A DNA stretch of 64,000 nucleotides from assembly GCF_013410105.1 (NCBI RefSeq), contig NZ_JACCCJ010000001.1, forward strand, positions 992,001-1,056,000. The letters are read 5' to 3'. This DNA is from Sphingopyxis sp. JAI108. GTDB taxonomy: Bacteria > Pseudomonadota > Alphaproteobacteria > Sphingomonadales > Sphingomonadaceae. The notes below the pieces were generated by a model, which saw nothing but the letters and a program-made list of their open reading frames with translations, did no database searches and was not told the origin of the DNA. A program made the position numbers and the translations under genes. This document shows positions 50,715 through 60,444 of this stretch, one piece after another. Position 1 is the first letter of the stretch; each line of letters starts with the position of its first letter.

Positions 50715-51576
50715 CGGGTCCGGCGATGGGCTCGACCCGGTGGCGGCGTCCCTTCGCGGTTACAACGAGCCAGACGCCTGCGAGCAGCATGGGAATGGTC
50801 AGCGTTTGTCCCATCGTCAGCCCCCAGGACAAGGTGCCGAGCTGGACGTCGGGCTCGCGCACGAACTCGACCGCGAAGCGGCTGAGGCCATAGATGATCG
50901 CTGCCGTGCCGAACAGGAAGCCGGGCTTGTAGCGCGCGTCGGTCCGCCAGAATAAGAAGGCGAGGACCGCCATCATTACGATCCCTTCGAGGCCCGCTTC
51001 GTAAAGCTGACTCGGGTGGCGCGGGTCCATCGTGCCGCTGTCCGGAAAGATGATCGCCCAGGGAACGGTGGTCGCGCGGCCCCACAGCTCGCCGTTCACG
51101 AAATTGGCGAGGCGGCCGAAAAAGAGGCCGAAGGGGACGACGCACGCGACATAGTCGCAAAAGCGCAGGAAACTGAGCTTGTCCTTGCGCGTCACGTACC
51201 AGATCGCGACGAGCACGCCGACGACGCCGCCGTGCAGCGACATGCCGCCGTCCCATAATTTAAAGATCGAGACCGGGTCCTGAACATAGTTGCCGAGGTT
51301 ATAGAAGATCACATAGCCGAGCCGTCCGCCAAGAATGATCCCGAGCATGGCATAGAAGATCATGTCGTCGGCGTGACGCCGCGCCATCGGGGCGCCGGGC
51401 TGCGCAATCAGCTTTAGAAGATACCAGTAACCAACGAAAATCCCGGCCAGATAGGCGAGCGCATACCAGCGGATGGGCAAGCCGAAGACGCTGAACGCGA
51501 TCTCGCTGTTCGGTCCCATCAGATCCTGAAAGTTAAGATATTGCGTTGCTTCGGCTAAGGTTGCAAAAAGAAACAT
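50701..51576 (-). CDS. lgt: Prolipoprotein diacylglyceryl transferase
   Basis: A 291-residue inner-membrane enzyme that moves diacylglyceryl from phosphatidylglycerol to the lipobox cysteine of prolipoproteins. Conserved parts are [23 protein letters not shown], the histidine-containing [12 protein letters not shown] and the Lgt signature [14 protein letters not shown]. Seven membrane helices are predicted. The start at 51576 ([12 protein letters not shown]) is preferred to 51660, whose extra 28 residues lie in the promoter of the divergent gene. Confidence 0.95.
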   Translation of the reverse strand: MFLFATLAEATQYLNFQDLMGPNSEIAFSVFGLPIRWYALAYLAGIFVGYWYLLKLIAQPGAPMARRHADDMIFYAMLGIILGGRLGYVIFYNLGNYVQDPVSIFKLWDGGMSLHGGVVGVLVAIWYVTRKDKLSFLRFCDYVACVVPFGLFFGRLANFVNGELWGRATTVPWAIIFPDSGTMDPRHPSQLYEAGLEGIVMMAVLAFLFWRTDARYKPGFLFGTAAIIYGLSRFAVEFVREPDVQLGTLSWGLTMGQTLTIPMLLAGVWLVVTAKGRRHRVEPIAGPDAVA

Positions 51577-51653
51577 ATTGTCGCGCTGTCCTTCCCCAGG
51601 AGAGGCCTCCCCATAAGGGGTTAGGCGAGCGAGACCAAGAGGAGAGATGAAAC

Positions 51654-53360
51654 ATGCCATCAGCGCTCGATTTGCGCCTGGAAGCCGCCTATAATCTGAT
51701 CACCGGTCCGGGCGGACCGATCCAGGTCGGGTCCGTCGAACGCTTCGGTCGCCAGCTGCCCTTCATCACCAACGCGCCGACCAACCTCGCCGATTATGTT
51801 GCGTTTTTTGCCATGCAGCATGGCGACGCGACCTTCCTTGTCGAAGGCGACGAGCGACTGTCGTTCAAACAGGTCTATATGGCGGCGCGGCAGGTCGCGG
51901 CTGGTCTGGTCGATGGTTTCGGGGTCCAGCGCGGCGACCGCGTCGGCCTCGCGATGCGCAATGCCAATGCGTGGTGCGTCACCTATATCGGGATATTGAT
52001 GGCGGGCGGCTGCGCGACCTTGCTTAACGGCTGGTGGCAGGGCGGCGAACTCGCCGCGGGCATCCTCGACAGCGAAGCCAAGCTCGTCATCGCCGACGTC
52101 CAGCGCGCGGCGCGGCTCGAAGAGGCCGAACATGGCGCCAAGGTGATCACGCTCGATCTCACCCGGCCGATCGATCAGGCCATCGCGCCGATCACCGGGG
52201 CAGGCGGCAGCGCGGAGACGGTGCTGCCGGCGCTGACCGGGCAGGATCTGGCGACGATCCTCTTCACCTCGGGCTCGACCGGCCAGTCGAAGGGCGCCTA
52301 TTCGCGCCATGAGGCCGTGTGCCAGGCGATCTTCAACTATGTCACGCAGACCGCGAGCATCGTCCACCTGCTGACCGAGGACGGGCAGATGTCGGATATC
52401 CAGCCGGCCACCTTGATCTGCACGCCGCTGTTCCACGTCACCGCGGAAATTCCGGTGTTCCTGCAAAGCTTCGCGTTGGGGCGGAAACTGGTGCTGATGC
52501 CGAAATGGAACGCCGAAGAGGCGATGCGGCTGATTCAGGACGAAAAGTGCAACTATTTCGTCGGCGTGCCGCTGATGAGCTATGAAATCCTGATCCACCC
52601 GAACCGCAAGAATTACGACCTGTCGACGTGCAAGAGCTACGCTGGCGGTGGCGCGCCGCGGCCGCCCGAGCATGTGAAGCGTCTCGCGACCGAAATGGGC
52701 GAAGGCAAGCCGCTGCTTGGCTATGGCCTCACCGAAACCAATGCGGTCGGATGCGGCATCATCAACGAAAATTATCTCGCGAAACCGATGTCGACGGGGC
52801 CGGCGTCCAAACCGCTCGTCGATCTGGCGATCCTCGACGATAATGGCGAGCCGGTGCCGCAGGGCGGCGTCGGCGAAGTCTGCATCCGGTCGGTCTGCAA
52901 TTTCGAAGGCTATTGGAACAATGAAGCGGCGACGAAGGCGGCCTTCTTCGACAATGGCTATTTCCGCTCGGGCGACCTCGGCTATCTCGACGAGGATGGC
53001 TACCTCTTCATCGTCGACCGCAAGAAGGACATCATCATCCGCGGCGGCGAGAATATCAGCTGCCAGGAAGTCGAGGCCGCGATCTATGAGCATCCCGAGG
53101 CGAACGAATGTGCCGTCTTCGGCCTGCCCGACGAGCGGCTCGGCGAAGTCGTCGGCGCGGTGATCTGGATGAAGTCCGGCAGCAGCGTCGGGTCGGAGGA
53201 TATGTGTTCCTTCCTCAGCGCACGCCTCGCCCCTTACAAGGTGCCGTGCAAGATCTGGATGTCGAACGACGCGTTGCCCAAGCTCGGCAGCGAAAAAATC
53301 GACAAGGTCAGCTTGCGCAATCGCTATCGCGAGGAATATGCCGCGGAGGTCGCCGCGTAA
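51654..53360 (+). CDS. Class I adenylate-forming acyl-CoA synthetase/ligase
   Basis: The 568-residue protein has the AMP-binding P-loop [18 protein letters not shown], the [10 protein letters not shown] motif (A5), [25 protein letters not shown] (A8 and hinge) and the lysine near the C-terminus in [14 protein letters not shown] (A10). These enzymes activate a carboxylic acid with ATP to an acyl-AMP and usually give an acyl-CoA. Chain length preference is not evident. The start ATG is preceded by AGGAGAGATGAAAC, and the gene diverges from lgt. Confidence 0.93.
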   Translation: MPSALDLRLEAAYNLITGPGGPIQVGSVERFGRQLPFITNAPTNLADYVAFFAMQHGDATFLVEGDERLSFKQVYMAARQVAAGLVDGFGVQRGDRVGLAMRNANAWCVTYIGILMAGGCATLLNGWWQGGELAAGILDSEAKLVIADVQRAARLEEAEHGAKVITLDLTRPIDQAIAPITGAGGSAETVLPALTGQDLATILFTSGSTGQSKGAYSRHEAVCQAIFNYVTQTASIVHLLTEDGQMSDIQPATLICTPLFHVTAEIPVFLQSFALGRKLVLMPKWNAEEAMRLIQDEKCNYFVGVPLMSYEILIHPNRKNYDLSTCKSYAGGGAPRPPEHVKRLATEMGEGKPLLGYGLTETNAVGCGIINENYLAKPMSTGPASKPLVDLAILDDNGEPVPQGGVGEVCIRSVCNFEGYWNNEAATKAAFFDNGYFRSGDLGYLDEDGYLFIVDRKKDIIIRGGENISCQEVEAAIYEHPEANECAVFGLPDERLGEVVGAVIWMKSGSSVGSEDMCSFLSARLAPYKVPCKIWMSNDALPKLGSEKIDKVSLRNRYREEYAAEVAA

Positions 53361-53390
53361 CCGATCGAAGGAAAGGAGCGAACCGGGACC

Positions 53391-54242
53391 ATGGCCGAGC
53401 CTGAAACTCCCGTCGCTCCCCCAAAGCCTGCCGGACCGGTGCGCGTTTATCGCCACCGGTTGCCGGCGCGTATTTGGCATTGGGTCAATGCCGCCGCGCT
53501 ATTGGTTCTGCTGATGAGCGGGCTGATGATCTTCAATGCGCACCCGCGCCTTTATTGGGGCGAATATGGCGCGAACTTCGACCGCGCGTGGCTGGTGATC
53601 GGATCGACGCCGGATAGCGGCTATCTGCGTATAGGCGATCAAAGGATCGAAACGACGGGCGTGCTCGGCCGCTGGACCGACGCGCAAGGGGTTGCGAAGA
53701 CCTGGGCCTTTCCGGGCTGGGCGACGATCCCGACGAGCTACAGCCTCGCCGACGGACGGCGCTGGCATTTGCTGTTCGCGTGGGTGCTGTCGATCGGACT
53801 GGCGCTCTACATGCTCTGGACGCTCTTTGGCGGGCATTTGGGCAAGGATCTGCGCGTGCGCCGCGCCGAATGGTCGCCGCGCCATATCTGGCACGACGTC
53901 AAGGATCACGCGCGGCTGCGTTTCCCTCGCGGTGAGGCGGCGGCGCGCTACGGCATCCTGCAAAAGCTCAGCTATATCGGCGTCATCTTTATCGCTTTGC
54001 CGCTGATGATCGCGACGGGGCTCACCATGTCGCCCGGAATGAACGCGGCCTGGCCGTGGCTGCTCGACATCTTCGGCGGGCGCCAGTCGGCGCGTTCGAT
54101 CCATTTCATTACCGCATGGGCCCTTGTCGCCTTCTTCCTCGTCCACATCGCGATGGTGCTGCTCGCAGGGCCGGTCAACGAGCTTCGCTCGATGGTCACG
54201 GGGTGGTTCCGCCTGCCGCCCGAACGGGAGGAAGCCGCATGA
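53391..54242 (+). CDS. Cytochrome b561-type membrane protein (heme b electron donor)
   Basis: A 283-residue protein with four to five membrane helices and histidines suited to two hemes b: RIWHWVNAAALL near the start, RRWHLLFAWVL, SIHFITAWALVAFFLVHIAM at the end. It resembles the cytochrome b subunit of Ni/Fe hydrogenase, formate dehydrogenase and similar systems. A roughly 70-residue extra-membrane loop (about 60-125) stands between helices 1 and 2. The next gene overlaps by four bases and codes for the molybdenum enzyme this protein should serve. Confidence 0.87.
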   Translation: MAEPETPVAPPKPAGPVRVYRHRLPARIWHWVNAAALLVLLMSGLMIFNAHPRLYWGEYGANFDRAWLVIGSTPDSGYLRIGDQRIETTGVLGRWTDAQGVAKTWAFPGWATIPTSYSLADGRRWHLLFAWVLSIGLALYMLWTLFGGHLGKDLRVRRAEWSPRHIWHDVKDHARLRFPRGEAAARYGILQKLSYIGVIFIALPLMIATGLTMSPGMNAAWPWLLDIFGGRQSARSIHFITAWALVAFFLVHIAMVLLAGPVNELRSMVTGWFRLPPEREEAA

Positions 54243-55018
54243 GCGACATCCTCCTCCCCCGCCGCCAGCTCATTGCGCGCGCCGGTGGGCTTGTCGCCGC
54301 GGCCGGCACGCTGCCGCTGCTGTCGGGCTGCGACGCGATCAACGACGCGCCCGCGGTTCGCAAGATATTGGCGATGGGTGAGGAAATGAACCGTGCGAGC
54401 CAGCGCGCGCTGATCGAACGCGGTGCGCTCGCGCGCGAATTCACCCGCGCCGACCTGTCGCCCTATTTCCGTCCCAACGGCACGCGCCTGCCCGCCGGCG
54501 CCGACTATTCCGCGCACGCGGCGAGCGGCTTTGCCGACTGGCGCGTCCGCGTCTCCGGCCTCGTCGCGCGGCCGCTGTCGCTGTCGATGGCCGACATCCG
54601 GTCGATGCCGCAGCGCACGCAAATCACACGCCACGATTGCGTCGAGGGGTGGAGCGCGATCGGGCAATGGACGGGCGTGCAGCTGAGCCGCATCCTCGCT
54701 GCGGCCAGGGTGAAGGACAGCGCGGGCTATATCGTCTTCCGCTGCGCCGACCGGCTCGGCGACGCGCTCTACTATGAAAGTTGCGACATGGTCGACGCGC
54801 GCCATCCGCAGACGATCCTGGCCTGGGCGCTGAATGATGCCGTGCTGCCGATCGCCAACGGCGCGCCGCTGCGTCTGCGGATCGAGCGCCAGCTGGGGTA
54901 TAAGCACGCCAAATATGTCACCGCGATCGAGGCTGTCGCGAGCCTCGACGGCATTGGCGCGGGCAGGGGCGGCTATTGGGAGGATCGCATCGATTATGAA
55001 TGGTATGCCGGGATTTGA
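54239..55018 (+). CDS. Molybdopterin-dependent oxidoreductase (sulfite-oxidase fold), Tat-type lipoprotein
   Basis: The 259-residue protein has a twin-arginine leader (LPRRQLIARAGGLVAAAGTLPLLSGC) whose hydrophobic stretch ends at LSGC, a lipobox, so a Tat-exported, membrane-anchored lipoprotein is likely. The molybdenum-ligating cysteine is in TRHDCVEGWSAIGQWTGVQ, and the family end YWEDRIDYEWYAGI is present. Members include sulfite dehydrogenases and MsrP, which reduces methionine sulfoxide. With the cytochrome b partner it could take or give electrons at the quinone pool. The substrate is not known. Confidence 0.9.
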   Translation: MSDILLPRRQLIARAGGLVAAAGTLPLLSGCDAINDAPAVRKILAMGEEMNRASQRALIERGALAREFTRADLSPYFRPNGTRLPAGADYSAHAASGFADWRVRVSGLVARPLSLSMADIRSMPQRTQITRHDCVEGWSAIGQWTGVQLSRILAAARVKDSAGYIVFRCADRLGDALYYESCDMVDARHPQTILAWALNDAVLPIANGAPLRLRIERQLGYKHAKYVTAIEAVASLDGIGAGRGGYWEDRIDYEWYAGI

Positions 55019-55058
55019 CCTCGGCCTTTTCGCGGTGCAATTGTTCGGTGCATAAAAT

Positions 55059-56297
55059 ATGTCGATTCTGCGTCCGTTTCTCTCCCGGATCATTCGCCAG
55101 GGACGGCTGACCGTCGTCGCGCCCGATGGCTCGCGCGAGGAATATGGCCAGCCGGCCGACGGCTTCCCCAATGTCACCATCCGTTTCACCAGCCGCAGGG
55201 GAATGCGCCGTATTATCCTCGATCCGCGCATCGGCGCCGCCGAGGCGTTCATGGATGGCGAGATGGAGCTGGTCGAAGGCGACATCATGGAGCTGGTCGC
55301 GCTCATCCGCTCGAACACGCCGTGGGACCGCGGCGCAAAGCTGCACGACAAGACGTGGCTGGGCCAGCGCGCCGAGTGGGTGAAGACGCGGATCGGCTCG
55401 ATCAACCGCCAACGCCGTTCGCGCGCCAACGTCAAGCATCACTACGACATCGGTAACGAGCTTTACCGCCTCTTCCTTGACGAGGACATGCAATATAGCT
55501 GCGCTTATTGGCCGCGCCCCGGCATGACGCTGGAGGAAGCGCAGGCCGCGAAAAAGGCGCATATCGCGGCGAAGCTCGCGCTCGCGCCGGGGCAGCGGGT
55601 GCTCGACATCGGCTGCGGCTGGGGCGGGATGGCGATCACGCTCGCGAAGCTCGAGCAGGTCGAGGTGCTGGGGATCACATTGTCCGAGGAGCAGCTTGCG
55701 CTCGCGCGCCAGCGCGCCGCGGCGGCCGGGGTCGCCGATCGCGTCCAATTCGAACTGATCGACTATCGCGACCTTGCCGCGCGCGAGGCGGGACGGTTTG
55801 ACCGTATCGTTTCGGTCGGCATGTTCGAGCATGTCGGCGCGCCCAATTTCGAGACCTTTTTCCGCGCCGCCGCCAATTTGATGACCGCCGACGGGGTGAT
55901 GCTGCTCCACACGATCGGCCGGTTCGGCAAGCCCGGATCGACCGACGCCTTCACCCGCAAATATATCTTCCCCGGCGGCTACATCCCTGCGCTCAGCGAA
56001 ACATTGGCGGCGAGCGAGAAGAGCCGGCTGATTGCCACCGATATCGAAACACTGCGGCTGCATTATGCCCTGACGCTGCGCCAATGGTATGCGCGGACCC
56101 TGGCGCACGAGGCCGAGATAACCCGCATGATGGGCGTCCGCTTCTTCCGCATGTGGTGCTTCTACCTTGCGGGGGCTACGGCGGCGTTCGAAAGCGGCGG
56201 TATGGGCAATTACCAGATCCAGTTCGCGCGCAGCCGCCACGCGCTGCCGCTGACGCGCGATTACATGGCGGCGGCGGAAGATCGCTATTCGGGATAA
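55059..56297 (+). CDS. cfa: Cyclopropane-fatty-acyl-phospholipid synthase family methyltransferase
   Basis: A 412-residue SAM enzyme with the glycine-rich motif VLDIGCGWGGMAITLAKLE, the family segments NVKHHYDIGNELYRLFLDEDMQYSCAYW, RYIFPGG-like KYIFPGGYIPAL and MWCFYLAGATAAFE. It should add a methylene group to unsaturated acyl chains in membrane phospholipids, or another single-carbon group. The N-terminal domain of about 125 residues is present. The stop overlaps the convergent DUF1801 gene by 13 bases. Confidence 0.88.
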   Translation: MSILRPFLSRIIRQGRLTVVAPDGSREEYGQPADGFPNVTIRFTSRRGMRRIILDPRIGAAEAFMDGEMELVEGDIMELVALIRSNTPWDRGAKLHDKTWLGQRAEWVKTRIGSINRQRRSRANVKHHYDIGNELYRLFLDEDMQYSCAYWPRPGMTLEEAQAAKKAHIAAKLALAPGQRVLDIGCGWGGMAITLAKLEQVEVLGITLSEEQLALARQRAAAAGVADRVQFELIDYRDLAAREAGRFDRIVSVGMFEHVGAPNFETFFRAAANLMTADGVMLLHTIGRFGKPGSTDAFTRKYIFPGGYIPALSETLAASEKSRLIATDIETLRLHYALTLRQWYARTLAHEAEITRMMGVRFFRMWCFYLAGATAAFESGGMGNYQIQFARSRHALPLTRDYMAAAEDRYSG

Positions 56298-56722
56298 TAT
56301 TTGTTCATGCTGTCCCAACTCAGCGCGACGATCTGTTCGAGGACATCGAGGTCCACGTCGGCGAGCTTGTTGATGTAGAGGCAGGATTTGCCCGTCTTGT
56401 ATTTGCCGAGTTTGGCAAACAGCGCGTCGGCCTCATTCTTTTGGCCGCAGTAATTGCCCATCAGATAGAGTGTCATCGCGGCCTTTCGGGGTGAGAAGCC
56501 GGCACGGCACATCGTCCCCGAATGACCGCTGTCATAGACATAGTCATAGCTGCCATAACCGATGATCGACGGCCCCCACATCCTGGGTTCGAGGCCGGTA
56601 ACGCGGCGGTGCATCGCATCGATCGTGGCTGCCTCTTCGCGGCGGCGCGCATCGGGAAGAGCCGCGATGAAATCGGCAACCGGGATCTCGGTTGCCCTGG
56701 TCTTGATTTCGGCTTTGGCCAT
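56285..56722 (-). CDS. DUF1801-family protein
   Basis: A 145-residue cytoplasmic protein with the DUF1801 pattern: [27 protein letters not shown], then [22 protein letters not shown], then [13 protein letters not shown] and [22 protein letters not shown]. The function of this YdhG-like family is unknown. The ATG at 56722 is preceded by GGGAGAAATGCC; a start at 56785 would add 21 residues. Its 3' end runs into the cfa gene. Confidence 0.85.
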   Translation of the reverse strand: MAKAEIKTRATEIPVADFIAALPDARRREEAATIDAMHRRVTGLEPRMWGPSIIGYGSYDYVYDSGHSGTMCRAGFSPRKAAMTLYLMGNYCGQKNEADALFAKLGKYKTGKSCLYINKLADVDLDVLEQIVALSWDSMNKYYPE

Positions 56723-56836
56723 GGCATTTCTCCCGGACGCGACGATAGCCTCCACAGGGCGGGGCGCCAAGCCGGTTGCGCCCACGGCGGCGGACTGCTA
56801 GCCGCGCCCGCGTCTTTCCCTCGCCAAAGGTGCATC

Positions 56837-58054
56837 ATGTCCGAGTCCTTCAAGCGCGTCGTCCTCGCCTATTCGGGCGGCCTCGATACCAGCGTCATCC
56901 TGAAGTGGCTGCAGGTCACCTATGGCTGCGAGGTCGTGACCTTCACCGCCGACCTTGGGCAGGGCGAGGAAATCGAGCCCGCGCGCGCCAAGGCCGAGCT
57001 GATGGGCGTGAAGCCCGAGCATATCTATATCGACGATGTGCGCGAGGAATTCGTCCGCGATTTCGTCTTCCCGATGATGCGCGCCAATGCGCGCTACGAG
57101 GGCGATTATCTGCTCGGCACGTCGATCGCGCGCCCGCTGATCTCGAAGCGGCTTATCGAGATCGCCAAGGAAACCGGCGCCGACGCGGTCGCGCATGGCG
57201 CGACGGGAAAGGGCAACGACCAGGTGCGCTTCGAACTGTCGGCCTATGCGCTCAATCCCGACATCAAGGTGATCGCGCCGTGGCGTGAGTGGGACCTGAC
57301 CAGCCGCACCGCGCTGATCGACTTCGCCGAAAAGAACCAGATTCCGGTGCCGAAGGACAAACGCGGCGAAAGCCCGTTCAGCACCGACGCGAACCTCCTG
57401 CACACCTCGTCGGAGGGCAAGGTGCTTGAGGATCCGTGGGAAGAGACCCCCGACTATGTCTATTCGCGCACGGTGAACCCTGAGGATGCACCCGACACCC
57501 CCGAATATATCACGATCGATTTCGAGCGCGGCGACGGCGTCGCGCTGAACGGGCAGGCGATGTCGCCCGCCACTTTGTTGGCGGCACTCAATGACCTGGG
57601 CCGCAAACATGGCATCGGCCGCCTTGATCTCGTTGAAAACCGCTTCGTCGGCATGAAGTCGCGCGGCATGTACGAGACGCCGGGCGGCGAAATCTATGCG
57701 CGCGCGCATCGGGGGATCGAAAGCATCACGCTCGACCGCGGTGCGGCGCACCTGAAAGACGAGCTGATGCCGAAATACGCCGAGCTCATCTATAACGGCT
57801 TCTGGTTCGCGCCCGAACGCGAGATGCTGCAGGCGGCGATCGACCACAGCCAGGCGAATGTCACCGGCACCGTCCGCCTCAAGCTCTACAAGGGCAATGC
57901 GAGCGTCGTCGGGCGCAAGTCGCCATTCAGCCTCTATAGCGAGCGCCACGTGACCTTTGAGGACGATGCCGGTGCCTACGACCAGAAGGACGCGGCGGGC
58001 TTTATCAAGCTCAATGCCTTGCGCTTGAAATTGCTCGCGAAACAGGGTCAATAA
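56837..58054 (+). CDS. argG: Argininosuccinate synthase
   Basis: A 405-residue enzyme that joins citrulline and aspartate with ATP hydrolysis in arginine synthesis. The ATP-pyrophosphatase P-loop is in [19 protein letters not shown], and other conserved parts are [26 protein letters not shown] and [23 protein letters not shown]. The ATG at 56837 follows AAAGG and starts close to the motif. It stands alone in the plus direction. Confidence 0.97.
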   Translation: MSESFKRVVLAYSGGLDTSVILKWLQVTYGCEVVTFTADLGQGEEIEPARAKAELMGVKPEHIYIDDVREEFVRDFVFPMMRANARYEGDYLLGTSIARPLISKRLIEIAKETGADAVAHGATGKGNDQVRFELSAYALNPDIKVIAPWREWDLTSRTALIDFAEKNQIPVPKDKRGESPFSTDANLLHTSSEGKVLEDPWEETPDYVYSRTVNPEDAPDTPEYITIDFERGDGVALNGQAMSPATLLAALNDLGRKHGIGRLDLVENRFVGMKSRGMYETPGGEIYARAHRGIESITLDRGAAHLKDELMPKYAELIYNGFWFAPEREMLQAAIDHSQANVTGTVRLKLYKGNASVVGRKSPFSLYSERHVTFEDDAGAYDQKDAAGFIKLNALRLKLLAKQGQ

Positions 58055-58096
58055 AGCGGCCGGGCACGGACCCGGTCTCGACAGGAGCCTTGGTCC

Positions 58097-58576
58097 ATGT
58101 TCTCCCTTTTGCTGGCGGCCGCCAGCCTGACCCCCGCCTTCAATGACGCCTCCTATGCCGATCTGGGCTATGTGACCCGCACGGCGGGCGAATGCACCGC
58201 GCGCTTTGACGGCGGGTCGATCGAGATCCGGCAGGCCTTTAACGACGCCGACCGCACGATGATCAACGTCGCCGTCGTGACCGGCAAGCCGACGCGCGCC
58301 GTTCCTTTGGGCACGAAATTGTGGGCGAAGTCGAGTTATGGACCTGCATGGCGCGCGGTGGTGATCGAATCCTCGCCCGCGCGTCTTCGTTTCGTGGTGC
58401 ACAGCCGTTTCGTCGGCGATCTGTTCACCGAAGATTCGCTGACGATCGCGCTCCACGACCGGATCGATGCGGGTTCGATCGGCGATGCGGTGCTGGTCGA
58501 TGTGGGATCCGATGTTTCCGGCTTCCGCGAAAAGCTCGCGTCCGCGCTCGACTGTTCCGACGCCCTCGGCATCTGA
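58097..58576 (+). CDS. Hypothetical protein, probably exported
   Basis: A 159-residue protein with a short hydrophobic N-terminus (MFSLLLAAASLTPAF) that may be a signal peptide. The body has beta-strand-rich segments (YVTRTAGECTARFDGGSIEIRQ, WRAVVIESSPARLRFVVHSRF, SLTIALHDRIDAG) and two cysteines far apart. I do not recognise its family. A GACAGGAGCC precedes the ATG. It follows argG after 42 bases. Confidence 0.6.
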   Translation: MFSLLLAAASLTPAFNDASYADLGYVTRTAGECTARFDGGSIEIRQAFNDADRTMINVAVVTGKPTRAVPLGTKLWAKSSYGPAWRAVVIESSPARLRFVVHSRFVGDLFTEDSLTIALHDRIDAGSIGDAVLVDVGSDVSGFREKLASALDCSDALGI

Positions 58577-58637
58577 GCTGATCGGCGCACCGGATTTTCC
58601 GGTGGCGCCGCGCGGTGATCGGCGGCACTATTTCCCC

Positions 58638-59393
58638 ATGCGCTTCTTCGATTTTTCATCGTGGCAAAGCATCGGGATGACGCTGCTCGGTCTGGCGCTC
58701 TTTACCCTGATCGGCGTCGGCATCCGGCTGATGGTGATGATGACGATCCAGCAGCGCCGCGAACGAATGAACCGCCAGATCAACGAGCGGCTGCGCACGT
58801 TGATGGCGGCGTACAAGACGCTCGGCGGATCGTTCACCGGCGATCTGGTCGTCGATCCGCGACATTTGCGCGACATCAGGCGCCAGGGCGGCGCAGCGGC
58901 GGCAGAGCCGGCGGTCGACCTGTCCGACGAGAGCGCGGCGGATGGCGGGCCGGAAGGCGAATCGGACCGGCCGCGCCGCATTCGGGACGCCGTCGAGGCC
59001 GCGCTGTCCGATATCATATTGCTCGGCACCGAAACGCAGGTGCGGCTTGCCAGCCGCGCGGCGAGCGAACTGGCCGAAGGGCGCCCGGTGCATGTCCATG
59101 ACCTGGTGATCGAGCTGCGCGATTTCATCCGCAAGGCGCTCGACCTCGATCCTGTGCCCGCCGACGTAACGATCCCGCTGCAGGGACCAACACGCCCATC
59201 AGGCGGCGGTGGCAAGGGCGGTGGCCGCAGCGGCGAGACGCGCGGCGGCGCTGGCGGCGGCGGGCGTGGGGGAGGCGGGGGTATGGGCATGGGTATGGCC
59301 GGCGGTCTTGGGGTCGCGGGCGGAGCTAGCCTTTCGCGCGGATCGACGGTGGACGATCCGACAGACCTGCCCACCGAACCGCAGCAGAAATGA
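58638..59393 (+). CDS. Small-membrane-anchor protein with Gly-rich tail, unknown function
   Basis: A 251-residue protein with one N-terminal membrane helix (IGMTLLGLALFTLIGVGIRLMVMM), then a coiled-coil-prone part (QQRRERMNRQINERLRTLMAAYKTLGGSFTGDL), a helical middle (DAVEAALSDIILLGTETQVRLASRAASELAEGRPVHVHDLVIELRDFIRKAL) and a C-terminal tail of glycine, methionine and serine (about residues 190-251). The topology puts the body in the cytoplasm. I do not recognise the family with confidence. The start at 58638 was chosen at the beginning of the helix. Confidence 0.65.
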   Translation: MRFFDFSSWQSIGMTLLGLALFTLIGVGIRLMVMMTIQQRRERMNRQINERLRTLMAAYKTLGGSFTGDLVVDPRHLRDIRRQGGAAAAEPAVDLSDESAADGGPEGESDRPRRIRDAVEAALSDIILLGTETQVRLASRAASELAEGRPVHVHDLVIELRDFIRKALDLDPVPADVTIPLQGPTRPSGGGGKGGGRSGETRGGAGGGGRGGGGGMGMGMAGGLGVAGGASLSRGSTVDDPTDLPTEPQQK

Positions 59394-59433
59394 AGGCTTA
59401 GCAGCGGCTCGCTCCTGCGCTAAGGCGCTGGGC

Positions 59434-60444
59434 ATGACTGCGACCCGATTTTTTTCCGACAATGCCGCGACTGTTCATCCCGCCGTGATGGAGGCGATGG
59501 CCGCCGCCAATCAGGTCGATACGGCCTATGACGGCGACGCGCTCAGCCAGTCGCTCGACGCCACCTTTTCGGAGCTCTTCGAGACGGATTGCGAGGTCGT
59601 GTGGATCCCGACAGGGACCGCCGCGAACAGCATCATCCTCGCGCATTTCGTGCGGCCGTGGCAGGGGATTCTCTGTTACGAAGAAGCGCATATCGAGGTA
59701 GACGAATGCGGGGCACCGACCTTCTATTCGGGCGGCGCGAAGCTGATGCCGCTCCCGGGACGTGGGGCCAAGATCGATGTCGCCGCCCTGAAGGCGCGGA
59801 TCGCCGGCATCCGGCAGGATGTGCACCAGGTCCAGCCAGCGGCTGTCAGCATCACCAACGCCACCGAATATGGCCTCGCGTGGCGTGCCGACGAGATTGG
59901 TGAGATCAGCGAGATCGCGAAAGGCAAGGGGCTGAAGCTGCACATGGACGGCGCGCGTTTCGCCAACGCCGTTGCCTTTCTCGGCTGCGCGCCCGCCGAC
60001 GTTACCTGGCGCGCGGGGGTCGACGCGCTGTCTTTCGGCTTCACCAAAAATGGCGCGATGATGGCCGAAGCGATCGTCTTCTTCGGCGGCAGCGGGGGCG
60101 CGGGGGTGCGCGAACTCAAGAAACGCGGCGGTCATTTGCTCAGCAAGGGACGCTTCGTCGCTGCCCAGATCCGTGCGATGCTGAAGAACGATCTGTGGCT
60201 CGCCAACGCGCGCGCCGCCAATGCCGGCGCTGCGAAGCTCGCGGCGGCGTGCGGCGGCCGGCTGATGTATCCGGTCGAGGCGAACGAGTTGTTCGTGCGC
60301 CTGACCGCCGGGGAAGCCGCGAAGCTGCGCGCCGCCGGGTTCGACTTCTACGACTGGGGAGAGGGTGCCGCGCGCCTCGTGGTCAGCTGGGACCAGGATG
60401 CCGAAGCGGTCGCGCCGCTGGCGGCGGCGATCGGCCAGCTATGA
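59434..60444 (+). CDS. Threonine aldolase-type PLP enzyme (beta-eliminating lyase family)
   Basis: The 336-residue protein has the fold-type I PLP pattern: the cofactor lysine in VDALSFGFTKNGAM, the aspartate in LKLHMDGARFANAVAFLG, and the N-terminal FFSDNAATVHPAVMEAM. Low-specificity L-threonine aldolases cleave threonine to glycine and acetaldehyde; the exact isomer preference is unknown. The start at 59434 follows AAGG at seven-base distance. It overlaps the EamA carrier gene by four bases. Confidence 0.87.
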   Translation: MTATRFFSDNAATVHPAVMEAMAAANQVDTAYDGDALSQSLDATFSELFETDCEVVWIPTGTAANSIILAHFVRPWQGILCYEEAHIEVDECGAPTFYSGGAKLMPLPGRGAKIDVAALKARIAGIRQDVHQVQPAAVSITNATEYGLAWRADEIGEISEIAKGKGLKLHMDGARFANAVAFLGCAPADVTWRAGVDALSFGFTKNGAMMAEAIVFFGGSGGAGVRELKKRGGHLLSKGRFVAAQIRAMLKNDLWLANARAANAGAAKLAAACGGRLMYPVEANELFVRLTAGEAAKLRAAGFDFYDWGEGAARLVVSWDQDAEAVAPLAAAIGQL

